This document shows positions 38,215 to 47,801 of a stretch of 64,000 nucleotides of DNA, one piece after another; the first letter of the stretch is position 1; each line of letters starts with the position of its first letter. The notes under the pieces are model-generated. The model was not told the origin of the DNA, did no database searches, and worked only from the letters and a program-made list of their open reading frames with translations. The stretch comes from Aureimonas ureilytica DSM 18598 = NBRC 106430 (GTDB lineage Bacteria > Pseudomonadota > Alphaproteobacteria > Rhizobiales > Rhizobiaceae). The stretch is taken from the NCBI RefSeq assembly GCF_000382705.1, contig NZ_ARQE01000005.1, positions 62,001 through 126,000 on the forward strand. The letters are read 5' to 3'. A program made the translations under genes and the position numbers.

Positions 38215-38981
38215 TCCTGCCGCGCGAAATCCTGATCGTCTCCATCGCCCGGCTGCTGGAGGGCGTGCGCCACGTCGCGGTCGGGGCGTCCTCGCCCATT
38301 CCCGCCGCCGGCGCCATGCTGCGCCGCGCCCTGAACGAGACGTCCGGCGCCCCGCCCGTGCGCCTGTCGATCCTCGGTTCGGTGGAGCACAACTTCTTCA
38401 CCAACGGTTCGGCCGAGCTGTTCGACTGTGCCGGCCAGGGACGCATCGACGCCTTCTTCCTCGGCGGCGGGCAGATCGACGGCCAGGGCAACATCAATCT
38501 CGTCGGCGTCGGCGACTATCCGCGCTCCAAGGTGCGCTGGCCCGGCTCCTTCGGATCGGCCTATCTTTATTTCGTGGTGCCGCGCGTCATCCTGTTCCGC
38601 GAGGAACACAGCCCCCGCGTCCTCGTGGAGGCGGTCGATTTCGTGAGCGCGCCGGGCGTCAGCCCCGCCAACGTGCCCCGGACCGGCGGCCCGCATGCCC
38701 TTCTCACCGGCATGGGCCTGTTCCGCTTCGACCGGAGCGAAGGCCGCTTCGCGCTGGAAAGCACGCATCCCGGCCACAGCCTCGCCGACATCCGGGCGGC
38801 CACCGGCTTTCGCTTCGCCCATGACGAAACGCCCCGGGAGACCGAACGGCCCGACGCGCCGACGCTCGCGCTGCTTCGCACACGCGTGCTCGACGAGCTT
38901 TCCGAAACCTATCCCGAGTTCGCCGGCCAGATGTCGCGAGACATCGACGCTCTTGCGGCGTCCCGCTCGCTCGCCTCCTGA
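38208..38981 (+). CDS. CoA-transferase family I, subunit B
   Basis: A 257-residue partner of the upstream subunit A. It has the subunit-B marks GSVEHNFFTNGSAELFDCAGQ-type core, the FFLGGGQIDGQGNIN loop and FVVPRVILFREEHSPR. In Gct-type enzymes the catalytic Glu is in subunit B (the SVEHN region is the likely place). ATG 38208 overlaps the A-gene stop by 7 bp. Substrate unknown. Confidence 0.83.
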   Translation: MLILPREILIVSIARLLEGVRHVAVGASSPIPAAGAMLRRALNETSGAPPVRLSILGSVEHNFFTNGSAELFDCAGQGRIDAFFLGGGQIDGQGNINLVGVGDYPRSKVRWPGSFGSAYLYFVVPRVILFREEHSPRVLVEAVDFVSAPGVSPANVPRTGGPHALLTGMGLFRFDRSEGRFALESTHPGHSLADIRAATGFRFAHDETPRETERPDAPTLALLRTRVLDELSETYPEFAGQMSRDIDALAASRSLAS

Positions 38982-38996
38982 GAGGACAACCGATCC

Positions 38997-40193
38997 ATGT
39001 CGAACCACGGCTCGCTCGCCAACATCCGGGTCATTGACGCCAGTCGCGTGCTCGGCGGCCCCTATTGTGGACAGATCCTCGCCGACCATGGCGCCGACGT
39101 CGTCAAGATCGAGCCGCCGGCCGGCGACGAGACGCGCGGCTGGGGCCCTCCCTTTCTGGACAGCACGGCAAGCTACTTCCTCGGGCTCAACCGCAACAAG
39201 CGAGGCATGGCGCTCGACATGTCGCAGCCCGCCGGTCAGGAGCTCCTTCTGACCCTGCTCGAAACGGCCGATGTCTTCATCGAGAACTTCAAGACCGGCA
39301 CGCTGGAGCGCTGGGGCCTGACGCGCGAGGAACTGGAGCGCCGCTTTCCTCGCCTCGTGCATTGCCGCGTGTCCGGCTTCGGCTCCGACGGACCGATGGG
39401 CGGCATGCCCGGCTATGATGCGGCCATCCAGGCCTCGGCCGGCATCATGAGCGTCAACGGCGAGGTCGGGGGCGAGCCCTTGCGCGTCGGTCTGCCGGTG
39501 GTGGACATGGTCACCGGCCTCAACGCCGCGATCGGCATCCTGATGGCGCTGAACGAGCGCCAGACCAGCGGACGGGGCCAGTTCGTCGAGGCGGCGCTCT
39601 ACGACTGCGCCATCTCGCTGCTCCATCCCCATCTGCCCAATCACTACCTTTCCGGCAAGGTCGCCAAGCCCACCGGCAACGCCCATCCCAACATCTGCCC
39701 CTACGACACGTTCGCGACGGCCGACGCCAAGATCTTCCTGGCGGTCGGAAACAACCGGCAGTTCGCGAGCCTCTGCGCGGTCCTGGGGCGGCCCGACCTG
39801 CCGGACGACGCGCGCTTTGCCACCAACGGCACGCGCAACGTCCACCGGGACGCCCTGAAGATCGAGCTGGAAAGCGCCCTGAGCGCGTTCGAATGCGCGC
39901 CGCTGGCCGATCGCCTCATCAAGGCGGGCGTTCCCTGCGGGGCGGTGCGCACGATCGACCAGGTTTTGGCCGATCCCCACACGATCCATCGCGAGATGGT
40001 GGTCGACATCGACGCCTATCGCGGCACCGGAACGCCCATCAAGATGGCGCGGACCCCGGCTTCCTATCGCCGCGCGCCGCCGCAATTCGCCGAGCACACG
40101 GATGCGATCCTCGCGGAAGCGTCGATCGACGCGGAGGGCTACCGAGCGGTGCTGCCGGGCCTTGCGCACAAGCCCCGCGCCCGGATCGCCTGA
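38997..40193 (+). CDS. CaiB/BaiF-family (class III) CoA-transferase
   Basis: A 398-residue class III enzyme, paralogous to that at 26756-27985. Family marks are IRVIDASRVLGGP, LADHGADVVKIE, LNRNKRGMALDM, and the catalytic-Asp segment GLPVVDMVTG. It forms an operon with a two-subunit family I transferase, so the locus encodes two unrelated CoA-transfer systems, which could act on different acids. A typical ribosome site AGAGGA lies upstream. Substrate unknown. Confidence 0.9.
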   Translation: MSNHGSLANIRVIDASRVLGGPYCGQILADHGADVVKIEPPAGDETRGWGPPFLDSTASYFLGLNRNKRGMALDMSQPAGQELLLTLLETADVFIENFKTGTLERWGLTREELERRFPRLVHCRVSGFGSDGPMGGMPGYDAAIQASAGIMSVNGEVGGEPLRVGLPVVDMVTGLNAAIGILMALNERQTSGRGQFVEAALYDCAISLLHPHLPNHYLSGKVAKPTGNAHPNICPYDTFATADAKIFLAVGNNRQFASLCAVLGRPDLPDDARFATNGTRNVHRDALKIELESALSAFECAPLADRLIKAGVPCGAVRTIDQVLADPHTIHREMVVDIDAYRGTGTPIKMARTPASYRRAPPQFAEHTDAILAEASIDAEGYRAVLPGLAHKPRARIA

Positions 40194-40264
40194 CGTTTCC
40201 GTACCGCCCGCGAGGATGGGGCGCCCACTCGCGACCGTGTCAGCTCTTTTGGGGACCAGCCACC

Positions 40265-41812
40265 ATGAATGGCGCCGACCTTTTATGCGAGACGCTTCTC
40301 GCCGACGGTATCGACATCTGCTTCGCCAATCCGGGCACGTCCGAAATGCATTTCGTGGCGGCGCTCGACCGCCAGCCGCGCATGCGCTGCATTCTCGGCC
40401 TCTTCGAGGGGGTCGTGACCGGAGCGGCCGACGGCTACGCCCGCATGGCGGACAAGCCGGCGGCCACGCTCCTGCATCTCGGGCCCGGGCTCGCCAACGG
40501 TCTGGCGAACCTGCACAACGCGCGCCGGGCCCGCTCGCCCATCGTCAACGTCGTGGGGGACCACGCGGTCGATCACCTGCCCTTTGATGCGCCGCTGACC
40601 TCCGACATCGAGTCGCTAGCAAAGCCCATGTCGCATTGGGTCGGCCGCGCCGAGACGGCGGACGGCATCGGCCAGCGCACGCAGGAGGCGATCCGCGCCG
40701 CGCGCTCCGCGCCCGGCCACATCTCGACGCTGATCCTCCATGCCGACGCGGCCTGGACCGAGACCCGGGCGAGCGTGCCGACGCCCTCGGCGCCTCCCTC
40801 CCCCGCCGCTCCCGACGGCGCGCGCATCGCGGCCGCCGCCCGCGCCCTGGCGCTCGGCCGCAACACCACGATCCTGGCGAGCGGCCGGGCGCTCCGCGAG
40901 GAGGAACTGGCGCTTCTCGACCGGATCGCGTCGCGAACCGGCGCCCGGCTGATGGCCCAGCAGTCCAACGGCCGCATGCATCGCGGCGCGGGCCGCGTGT
41001 CGGTGGACCGGGTTCCCTATGTCATCGACAAGGCGCTGGCGGCCTTCCGCGAAACCGAGCAGGTCGTTCTGGTGGGCGCCAGGACCCCGGTCGGCTTCTT
41101 CGCCTATCCCGGCAAGCCGAGCAGCATGCTGCCGGAAGGCTGCGTGGTTCTCGATCTCACGGATGAGGGCGCCGATCTCTCCGCCGCGATCCGGGCGCTC
41201 GCGGACGAAGTCGGCATTTCCGGCATCGCGCCGCGCTTGGGGGTCCGCCACCGCCCGCCCGTGCCGCAGGGCAAGCTGACCCCGGATGCGATCGCCGCCG
41301 TTCTGGCGCATCACATGCCCCCCGACAGCATCGTCTGCGACGAGTCGGTGAGTTCGGGGCGGGATTTCTTCAACGTCACGCACGGGGCCGAGCCCCACGA
41401 CTTCCTGCAGCTGACGGGCGGGGCCATCGGCATCGGCCTGCCCCTGGCGGCGGGCGCCGCGATCGCCTGCCCCGATCGCAAGGTCGTGGTGCTGCAGGCG
41501 GACGGGAGCGGCATGTACACGGTGCAGGCGCTCTGGACCCATGCCCGGGAGCGGCTCGACATCTGCACCATCGTCTTCTCCAACCGGCGCTATCAGATTC
41601 TCCTGGGCGAGTTGGCGAATGTCGGCGCGGGCGCACCGGGCCGCAACGCCAGCCGGATGCTCGATCTCGACGATCCCGCGATCGACTGGGTGTCGCTGGC
41701 CCAAAGCATGGGCGTCGAAGCCGCGCGGGCCGAAACGGTCGAGACCTTCGAGGATCTTCTGAAAATCGCCTTTTCGCGGCCCGGCCCGTTCCTTATCGAA
41801 GCGGCGATCTGA
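40265..41812 (+). CDS. thiamine-diphosphate enzyme (acetolactate-synthase/benzoylformate-decarboxylase type)
   Basis: A 515-residue TPP enzyme, shorter than the usual 550-600. The catalytic Glu is in GLFEGVVTGAADGYARM, and the central domain and C-terminal TPP domain follow. The Mg-TPP motif starts ADGSG rather than GDG and ends in a Ser-Asn-Arg-Arg loop; the Asp and Asn ligands are kept. It could decarboxylate a 2-oxoacid or CoA ester. Its place beside a CaiB gene recalls the Frc-Oxc pair of oxalate degradation, but it does not look like oxalyl-CoA decarboxylase. Confidence 0.82.
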   Translation: MNGADLLCETLLADGIDICFANPGTSEMHFVAALDRQPRMRCILGLFEGVVTGAADGYARMADKPAATLLHLGPGLANGLANLHNARRARSPIVNVVGDHAVDHLPFDAPLTSDIESLAKPMSHWVGRAETADGIGQRTQEAIRAARSAPGHISTLILHADAAWTETRASVPTPSAPPSPAAPDGARIAAAARALALGRNTTILASGRALREEELALLDRIASRTGARLMAQQSNGRMHRGAGRVSVDRVPYVIDKALAAFRETEQVVLVGARTPVGFFAYPGKPSSMLPEGCVVLDLTDEGADLSAAIRALADEVGISGIAPRLGVRHRPPVPQGKLTPDAIAAVLAHHMPPDSIVCDESVSSGRDFFNVTHGAEPHDFLQLTGGAIGIGLPLAAGAAIACPDRKVVVLQADGSGMYTVQALWTHARERLDICTIVFSNRRYQILLGELANVGAGAPGRNASRMLDLDDPAIDWVSLAQSMGVEAARAETVETFEDLLKIAFSRPGPFLIEAAI

Positions 41813-41826
41813 CAGGAGGCGGAACC

Positions 41827-44151
41827 ATGGCCACGATCAAGCGCGTCCCCCATTGCAGCCATTGGGGCGCCTACACCATCCTGATGGACGGCGAGACGAT
41901 CGCCGGCGTCGAGCCCTTCGCGTTCGATCCCGCGCCCTCGCCCATCATCCACTCCGTGCGCGAATGGGCCCGCCCCGAACGCCGCGTGCTCCAGCCGATG
42001 GTGCGCGCCGGCTGGCTGGCGAAGCGCGAAGGCAGCGACCGGCGCGGACGCGGCACCGAGAGCTTCGTGCCGGTGAGCTGGGACGAGGCGACGACGCTCG
42101 TCGCCGACGAGATCCGGCGGGTCGCGGGGACGTTCGGCAACGCATCGATCTTCGCCGGCTCCTACGGCTGGACGAGCTGCGGGCGCTTCCACCACGCCTC
42201 GTCGCTCCTGAAGCGCATGATGAACCTGTCGGGCGGCTATACGGGCCATGTCGACACCTATTCGATCGCCGCCGGACCGGTGATCCTGCGGCACACGCTC
42301 GGCGACGATCGCGCCTGCGGTGGTCAGGCCAACACGCTCGACACGGTGGCCGAGAACACCGAGACACTGGTGGTTTTCGGCTCGCTCTCGCCGCGCACGG
42401 CCCAGAGCGAAGCGGGCGGCATCGCCACCCATTCCCTCGAAATCTATCTCAAGCAGCTCACCCAGCGCGGCGTGAAGGTGGTTCTCGTGTCGCCCCTGCG
42501 CGACGATCTGCCCGATTTCGTGGACGCCGAATGGTGGCCGATCCGCCCCAACACCGATACCGCGCTCATGCTGGGTCTGGCCGGCGAGATCGTGAAGGCC
42601 GATCGCCACGACACGGCGTTTCTGGATCGCTGCACCAGCGGGGCGGACAAGCTCCTCGCCTATCTCGACGGCTCGACCGACGGCGAGTGCAAGGACGCGG
42701 CCTGGGCCGCGCGCATCACCGGGCTCGACGCCGGGAAGATCGCGGGCCTTGCCCGGCAACTCGTCGAAACGCGCTCCATGCTGACGGTCAGCTGGAGCCT
42801 GCAGCGGGCGCACCATGGCGAGCAGCCCTTCTGGGCCGCGCTGAGCCTCGCCTCGATCGTCGGGCAGATCGGGCTGCCGGGCGGCGGAATGGGCTTCGGC
42901 TACGCATCGCTCGGCGGCAACGGCGCGCCCATCAATCTCGGCAAGTCGCCCGCCATCTCGCAGCTTCGCAAGCCCATCGACAGCTTCATTCCCGTCGCCC
43001 GCATCAGCGACATGCTGCTTCATCCCGGCGCCGAGTTCACCTACGAGGGGCAGACGCGCACCTATCCCGATGCGCGCCTCGTTTATTGGGCGGGCGGCAA
43101 TCCCTTCCACCACCACCAGGATCTGAACCGCTTGTCGGAGGCCTGGACCCGGCCCGAGACGATCATCGTCCAGGACCCGATGTTCACCGCGACCGCCCAG
43201 CGCGCCGACATCGTGCTGCCCGCCAACACGTCGATCGAGCGCAACGATCTGGCCGGCAACAAGCGCTCGGATTTCGTGATCGCCATGCACCGGGCGATCC
43301 CCTCGCTCGGCCAGTCGCGCTCCGACTTCGACATTTTCGACGAGATCGCCGGAAAGCTCGGCGTCGGCGCGGCCTTCAACGAGGGCCGCGACGAGATGGG
43401 CTGGCTGCGCCATCTCTACGAGGCGAGCCGCACCGATGCGCGCGAGCGCCTCGACTTCGACATGCCGGACTTCGACACGTTCTGGGAACAGGGCTACGCC
43501 CGCTGCCCGGTGAAGTCGCACAATGTCTATCTTCAGGAATTCCGCGCCCGGCCGGACGAGCATCCGCTCGCCACCGAAAGCGGTCGGATCGTTCTGGGCA
43601 GCCAGACGCTGGAGCGTCTCGGCTACGAGGATTGCCGCGCCCATGCCGCTTGGATCGAACCGGCCGAGTGGCTGCGGTCCGGGTCCGAGGACGACCGGCT
43701 GCATCTCATTTCGCACCAGCCGCCCGGCCGCCTTCACAGCCAGCTCGAAACCGGCGCGGCCAGCATGGCGCAGAAGCGCGACGGCCGCGAAACGGCGCGC
43801 CTTCATCCGGACGACGCGCGAAGGCGCGGCATCGGCGACGGGCAGGCGATCCGCCTGTGGAACGAGCGCGGCGCGTGTCTCGCCACCGCCGACCTGTCCG
43901 ATACGGTTCGCGAGGGCGTCGTGGTTCTGCCGACCGGCGCCTGGTTCACCCCGACCGGCAATAGCGGCCTCGAGATCGCCGGCAACCCGAACGTTCTGAC
44001 GCTCGATGTCGGCACCTCGCGCTTCGGCCAGGGCTGCTCGGCCCATACCTGTCTCGTTCACGTGGAGCCCTTCGCGGGAGACGCCGGCGACGCGATCGAC
44101 ATCTATGGGGAAAAGCTGTCCGCCCTCCTGACGCAAAGGGAGCCCGCATGA
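41827..44151 (+). CDS. molybdopterin oxidoreductase, DMSO-reductase family (BisC/TorZ-like)
   Basis: A 774-residue bis-MGD enzyme. The N-terminus (PHCSHWGAY) lacks the Cys set for an iron-sulfur cluster, and GSYGWTSCGRFHH carries the Ser ligand of Mo, as in DMSO, TMAO and biotin-sulfoxide reductases. The C-terminal binding domain has RLHSQLE and PTGAWF. There is no Tat signal, so it should be cytoplasmic. It lies inside a carbon-catabolic operon, where a sulfoxide or N-oxide substrate is possible. AGGAGG precedes the start; its stop overlaps the next gene (ATGA). Confidence 0.88.
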   Translation: MATIKRVPHCSHWGAYTILMDGETIAGVEPFAFDPAPSPIIHSVREWARPERRVLQPMVRAGWLAKREGSDRRGRGTESFVPVSWDEATTLVADEIRRVAGTFGNASIFAGSYGWTSCGRFHHASSLLKRMMNLSGGYTGHVDTYSIAAGPVILRHTLGDDRACGGQANTLDTVAENTETLVVFGSLSPRTAQSEAGGIATHSLEIYLKQLTQRGVKVVLVSPLRDDLPDFVDAEWWPIRPNTDTALMLGLAGEIVKADRHDTAFLDRCTSGADKLLAYLDGSTDGECKDAAWAARITGLDAGKIAGLARQLVETRSMLTVSWSLQRAHHGEQPFWAALSLASIVGQIGLPGGGMGFGYASLGGNGAPINLGKSPAISQLRKPIDSFIPVARISDMLLHPGAEFTYEGQTRTYPDARLVYWAGGNPFHHHQDLNRLSEAWTRPETIIVQDPMFTATAQRADIVLPANTSIERNDLAGNKRSDFVIAMHRAIPSLGQSRSDFDIFDEIAGKLGVGAAFNEGRDEMGWLRHLYEASRTDARERLDFDMPDFDTFWEQGYARCPVKSHNVYLQEFRARPDEHPLATESGRIVLGSQTLERLGYEDCRAHAAWIEPAEWLRSGSEDDRLHLISHQPPGRLHSQLETGAASMAQKRDGRETARLHPDDARRRGIGDGQAIRLWNERGACLATADLSDTVREGVVVLPTGAWFTPTGNSGLEIAGNPNVLTLDVGTSRFGQGCSAHTCLVHVEPFAGDAGDAIDIYGEKLSALLTQREPA

Positions 44152-44828
44152 CCGGGGTGAGCGAAACGGACCTCCAGCACCGACGGGACATCGTCGCGGC
44201 CTGCCGCCAGATGACGGCGCTCGGCATCAACCAGGGCACATCCGGCAATATCAGCGTCCGGGTCGAGGGGGGCCTCTTCGTCACCCCGTCCGGCCGCGCC
44301 TATGACGAGATGGAGCCCGAGGATATCGTGTTCATGCGATGGGACGGCTCCTGGGATGCGACGCCCGGCAACGTTCCCTCCAGCGAATGGCGCTTTCACC
44401 TCGACATCCTCAGGGCCAAGCCCGAGGTGAACGCGGTGGTTCACGCCCATCCGACCTATTGCACGATCCTCGCCATTCTCAACCGGCCGATCCCCGCGAT
44501 CCACTACATGATCGCGGTCGGCGGGGGAAACGACATCCCCTGCGCGCCCTACGCCCAATACGGCACGTCGGAGCTTTCCGATGCGGCCGTCGCAGCCTTG
44601 ACCGAACGGCGGGCCTGCCTCCTGGCCCATCACGGCCTGATCGCGACCGGCCCGCATCTGCGCAAGGCGCTGTGGCTGGCGGTCGAGGTCGAGACGCTCG
44701 CGCGCCAGTATCACGGCTGCCTCCAGATCGGCGAACCGCCGCTTCTGCCCGATGCCGAGATCGACAGCATCCTCGAACGCTGGGGCCAGTACGGGTTGCG
44801 CGACAGGCCCGCCATCGAGGCCGCCTGA
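44148..44828 (+). CDS. class II aldolase/adducin-domain protein (fuculose-phosphate-aldolase type)
   Basis: A 226-residue zinc-dependent aldolase or decarboxylase. NQGTSGNIS binds phosphate, HAHPTY supplies two zinc His, and AHHGLI supplies the third; SSEWRFHLDI holds the catalytic Glu region. Family members cleave sugar phosphates or act on 3-oxo-tetronate phosphates (OtnC type). It overlaps the molybdoenzyme gene by 4 bp and precedes a PfkB-type sugar kinase, which would provide a phosphorylated substrate. Confidence 0.85.
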   Translation: MTGVSETDLQHRRDIVAACRQMTALGINQGTSGNISVRVEGGLFVTPSGRAYDEMEPEDIVFMRWDGSWDATPGNVPSSEWRFHLDILRAKPEVNAVVHAHPTYCTILAILNRPIPAIHYMIAVGGGNDIPCAPYAQYGTSELSDAAVAALTERRACLLAHHGLIATGPHLRKALWLAVEVETLARQYHGCLQIGEPPLLPDAEIDSILERWGQYGLRDRPAIEAA

Positions 44829-44873
44829 CGGCGACCCTTTCCCCTCCCCCTTCATCCAGCAGGAGCGGCCTTC

Positions 44874-45827
44874 ATGGCGCACACCCACGACGTCAGCGTT
44901 TGCGGCAGCTACATTCTCGACATCTGCGGGTTTCCGGTCACGGAAACGCCGGCGGGCGGCGGGCGCGCCCTGATCGAGGAAATCCGCCTGTCGGTGGCGG
45001 GAACGGCCGGCGGCACGGTGGTTCCCTGCGCGCGCCTCGGCCTCCAGGCGCTGGCGGTGGGCGCGGTCGGATCGGACGAAAAGGCCGATTGGGTGCTGGA
45101 TGCGATGCGCCGCGACGGGATCGACGTGTCCCGGATGGAGCGCATGGCGGGCGTGCCGACCTCGGCGACGATCCTGCCGATCCGCCCCGACGGCTCACGC
45201 CCGGCGCTGCACGCGCGCGGCGCCTCGGCCCGCTGGCGCATCTCCCCCGAGGTGCAGGAGGCGGCCTGCCAAGCCCAGGTGCTGCATCTCGGTGGTGTCG
45301 GCTCGATCCTGGCGATGGATGGCGAGCCCTCCCGCGCGCTTCTGGAGATGGCAAAGGCCAAGGGTTGCGTCACGACGCTCGACCTCATCTCGGCGCGCGA
45401 CGAGACGCTGTCGCTCGTGGAGCCGCTCCTGCCCTTCACCGACTTCTTCATGCCGAGCATCGACGAGGCGGCGGTGATGGTGGGAAGCCCCGATCCGCGA
45501 GCCTGCGCAGAGTTCTTCATCGGCAAGGGGGCCGGCGCCTGCGCGATCTCGCTGGGAGCCGACGGCTCCTACATCCAGACGCGCGAGGGGCGAAGCTTCA
45601 CCGTGCCCGCCTTCGACATCACGGTTCGCGACACGTCGGGCTGCGGCGATTCCTACACGGGCGGCTTCATCGCCGGCCTCGTGCGCGGCTGGGATCTTCT
45701 CGACTGCGCCCGACTTGCCACCGCGACCTCGGCGATCGTGGCGACGGGCGTCGGCTCGGGCGCCAATCTCGTGTCCTTCGAAGAAACCGTCCACGCCATG
45801 AACACGCTGCCGGTGAAGGGCGCCTGA
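44874..45827 (+). CDS. PfkB-family carbohydrate kinase
   Basis: A 317-residue kinase phosphorylating a sugar, sugar acid or nucleoside. The N-terminal glycine motif is VAGTAGGTVV, and the C-terminal signature reads RDTSGCGDSYTGGF, with the catalytic Asp kept but Cys at the usual Ala. AGGAG lies 8 bases upstream. It stands between a class II aldolase and an SDR; kinase then aldolase is a logical order for a phosphorylated-sugar route. Confidence 0.87.
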   Translation: MAHTHDVSVCGSYILDICGFPVTETPAGGGRALIEEIRLSVAGTAGGTVVPCARLGLQALAVGAVGSDEKADWVLDAMRRDGIDVSRMERMAGVPTSATILPIRPDGSRPALHARGASARWRISPEVQEAACQAQVLHLGGVGSILAMDGEPSRALLEMAKAKGCVTTLDLISARDETLSLVEPLLPFTDFFMPSIDEAAVMVGSPDPRACAEFFIGKGAGACAISLGADGSYIQTREGRSFTVPAFDITVRDTSGCGDSYTGGFIAGLVRGWDLLDCARLATATSAIVATGVGSGANLVSFEETVHAMNTLPVKGA

Positions 45828-45873
45828 GACAGGCCCTTCACCCCGTCGAGCCATCCAACCGAAAGCAACAGCC

Positions 45874-46620
45874 ATGACCAGACATGCCATCGTGACGGGC
45901 GCCAGCCGCGGCATCGGCCGCGCCATCGCCCTCGGCCTTGCGGAGCGCGGCTACGATCTCGCGCTCAACGACATCGCGGCGCAGGACGGCGATCTCGGCG
46001 AAACCGCAGCGATGATCGAAGCGCTCGGCCGACGCTGCGTGCGCGTCCTCGCCGATGTCAGCCAGCTGGAGGACTGCCGCCGGGCGGTTCGGGAAGCCGT
46101 CGAAGGGCTCGGCCATATCGACGTCCTCGTCAACAATGCGGGCATCCTGCGCCTGGCGATGATCGAGGAGATGACGCCCGAGACCTGGGATCAGACCTTC
46201 GCGGTCAACACGCGGGGCGTCTTCCAGATGACGCAGGCCGTGATCGGCCACATGAAGGAGCGCCGCTACGGCCGCATCGTCAACATCGCTTCGCTCGCCG
46301 CGCGCACCGGCGGCCCCGGTCAGGCCCATTACTCGGCCTCGAAATCGGCCGTTGTCGGCTTCACCCGCGTCTCGTCGATGGAGTTCGCCGGACACGGCAT
46401 CACCGTGAACGCGGTGTGCCCGGGGATCATCCTCACCGAGATGGGCAAGAACAACCTGCGCGATCCCGAGCGCGTCGCCTATTTCGAGAAGATCACCGAC
46501 GTTCATCGCCTCGGCCAGCCGGAAGACGTGGTCGGCCCCGTCGCCTTCTTCGCCTCCGACGATTCCGCATTCGTCACGGGACAGGCGCTGAATGTCGACG
46601 GAGGTATCTTCTACAGCTGA
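45874..46620 (+). CDS. short-chain dehydrogenase/reductase (FabG-like)
   Basis: A 248-residue SDR. The nucleotide loop is TGASRGIGRA, the NNAG motif is VNNAGIL, the catalytic Ser is in NIASLAARTG and the Tyr-Lys pair in YSASKS. The Asp in ALNDI suggests NAD(H). It is the last gene of the rightward arm and might oxidise or reduce a polyol or hydroxyacid. A LacI-family gene converges on its 3' end. Confidence 0.9.
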   Translation: MTRHAIVTGASRGIGRAIALGLAERGYDLALNDIAAQDGDLGETAAMIEALGRRCVRVLADVSQLEDCRRAVREAVEGLGHIDVLVNNAGILRLAMIEEMTPETWDQTFAVNTRGVFQMTQAVIGHMKERRYGRIVNIASLAARTGGPGQAHYSASKSAVVGFTRVSSMEFAGHGITVNAVCPGIILTEMGKNNLRDPERVAYFEKITDVHRLGQPEDVVGPVAFFASDDSAFVTGQALNVDGGIFYS

Positions 46621-46680
46621 GGCAGCGTTGCGCGGTCGATCCGCGAAACGCGGACGCACAGGCCGGCTGTCGATGCTTCG

Positions 46681-47715
46681 TCAGGGAGCGCGTGCAACCG
46701 ACGATCGCCAGACGAGCGAGACGTCGAACACCCGGTCCGCCGGCTCCTCGACGACGCCATCGGCGACGAGGCGCACCATCCAGTCGGTGATGGCGGAAAC
46801 GGGCTGCGCGAAGGTCGTGAGATCATAGGAGGCCCAGCCCGCCTGCTCGATGTCGTCGAACCCGATCACCCCGACCTCGCGCGGCACGCTGCGGCCGAAG
46901 CGATGGCGCGCGGCGTCGAGAACGCCGCAGGCCAGAAGATCGGTCACGGCGAAGACGGCGTCGGGCGGATCGTCGGACGCGAAAAGCTCGGTTCCGCCCT
47001 GTAGGCCGCTTTCATAGGCCGTGGCCCCGCCTTCCCAGACGGCGACCTCCTGCCCCGCCTCGCGCGCGGCGGCGAGGAAACAGTCCCGCCGGGCCTTCAG
47101 ACTGGGGGTTCCGATCGCGGAGGTGACGAGCGCGAGGCGCCGATAGCCCGCGCGCAGAAACAGGTTGGCGGCGGTGCGGGCGGCGCGCGCATTGTCCACC
47201 GACAGGTTGATCGTGCCGGGCAGGTGATCGTCGCGGTTGAGGAGGATCAGCCGCTGGCCGCTGTCGAGGCAGCTTTGCGCGATCGAGCGATAGGGCGTGC
47301 CCGAAAGCACGATCGTGGCGTCGGCCCGGTAGTTCAGCGTCTGGCGGAGCGCCGCTTCCACATTGCCGGAGGCCCGCCCCGCGTTCAGCACCATGACGAC
47401 CTTGCCGGCTTCCTGCAGGACGCGCGACAGGGTTTCGATGAGACTCGACAGGTAGGGCGTGTGGATGTCGGCCACGATGAGGCAGACGATGCCCGTCTGC
47501 TGGCGCATCAGGCCCCGCGCCAGATGGTTGACATGGTAGCCGAGCTCGGCCGCGGCGGCCTCGACCTTGGCGCGCGTGTCGGGAGAGATGCTGGCGCCCG
47601 GCGTGAAGGCGCGCGACACCGCCGAGCGCGAGACGCCCGCCAGCCGCGCCACTTCCTGCGCGCTCGCAAAGGCGACCGGCCGCCCGGCCTCCGGCCTTCC
47701 CTTGTGTTCCGTCAT
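46681..47715 (-). CDS. LacI-family transcriptional repressor
   Basis: A 344-residue regulator. The helix-turn-helix and hinge start (SAQEVARLAGVSRSAVSRAF) are followed by a periplasmic-binding-like effector domain (VCLIVADIHTPY, GVIGFDD). It is transcribed away from an AfuABC-like ABC operon and should repress it from operator 47802-47817. ATG 47715 was chosen from the domain boundary; a longer in-frame start at 47781 would overlap the promoter. Confidence 0.88.
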   Translation of the reverse strand: MTEHKGRPEAGRPVAFASAQEVARLAGVSRSAVSRAFTPGASISPDTRAKVEAAAAELGYHVNHLARGLMRQQTGIVCLIVADIHTPYLSSLIETLSRVLQEAGKVVMVLNAGRASGNVEAALRQTLNYRADATIVLSGTPYRSIAQSCLDSGQRLILLNRDDHLPGTINLSVDNARAARTAANLFLRAGYRRLALVTSAIGTPSLKARRDCFLAAAREAGQEVAVWEGGATAYESGLQGGTELFASDDPPDAVFAVTDLLACGVLDAARHRFGRSVPREVGVIGFDDIEQAGWASYDLTTFAQPVSAITDWMVRLVADGVVEEPADRVFDVSLVWRSSVARAP

Positions 47716-47774
47716 GTTTCGCTCTGCAAAGCCGTGCACCCTTACCCGCGCAACAATGGCAGGCTGCCCGACAG

Positions 47775-47780
47775 TTGACA
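47775..47780 (+). promoter_or_regulatory. -35 hexamer of the ABC-importer operon
   Basis: A consensus TTGACA lies 66 bp before the binding-protein start codon, in the LacI divergent region. No convincing -10 is found 16-18 bp downstream, so the promoter may need an activator or be weak. Confidence 0.35.
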
Positions 47781-47801
47781 ATCATCCTGCAAACGTCGAG
47801 C

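Noticed and set aside
41593-44136. A long open frame (847 codons) antisense to the molybdoenzyme gene
   Set aside because: High-GC third-position bias opens long frames on the opposite strand. The translation shows no family motifs and the plus strand is clearly coding.
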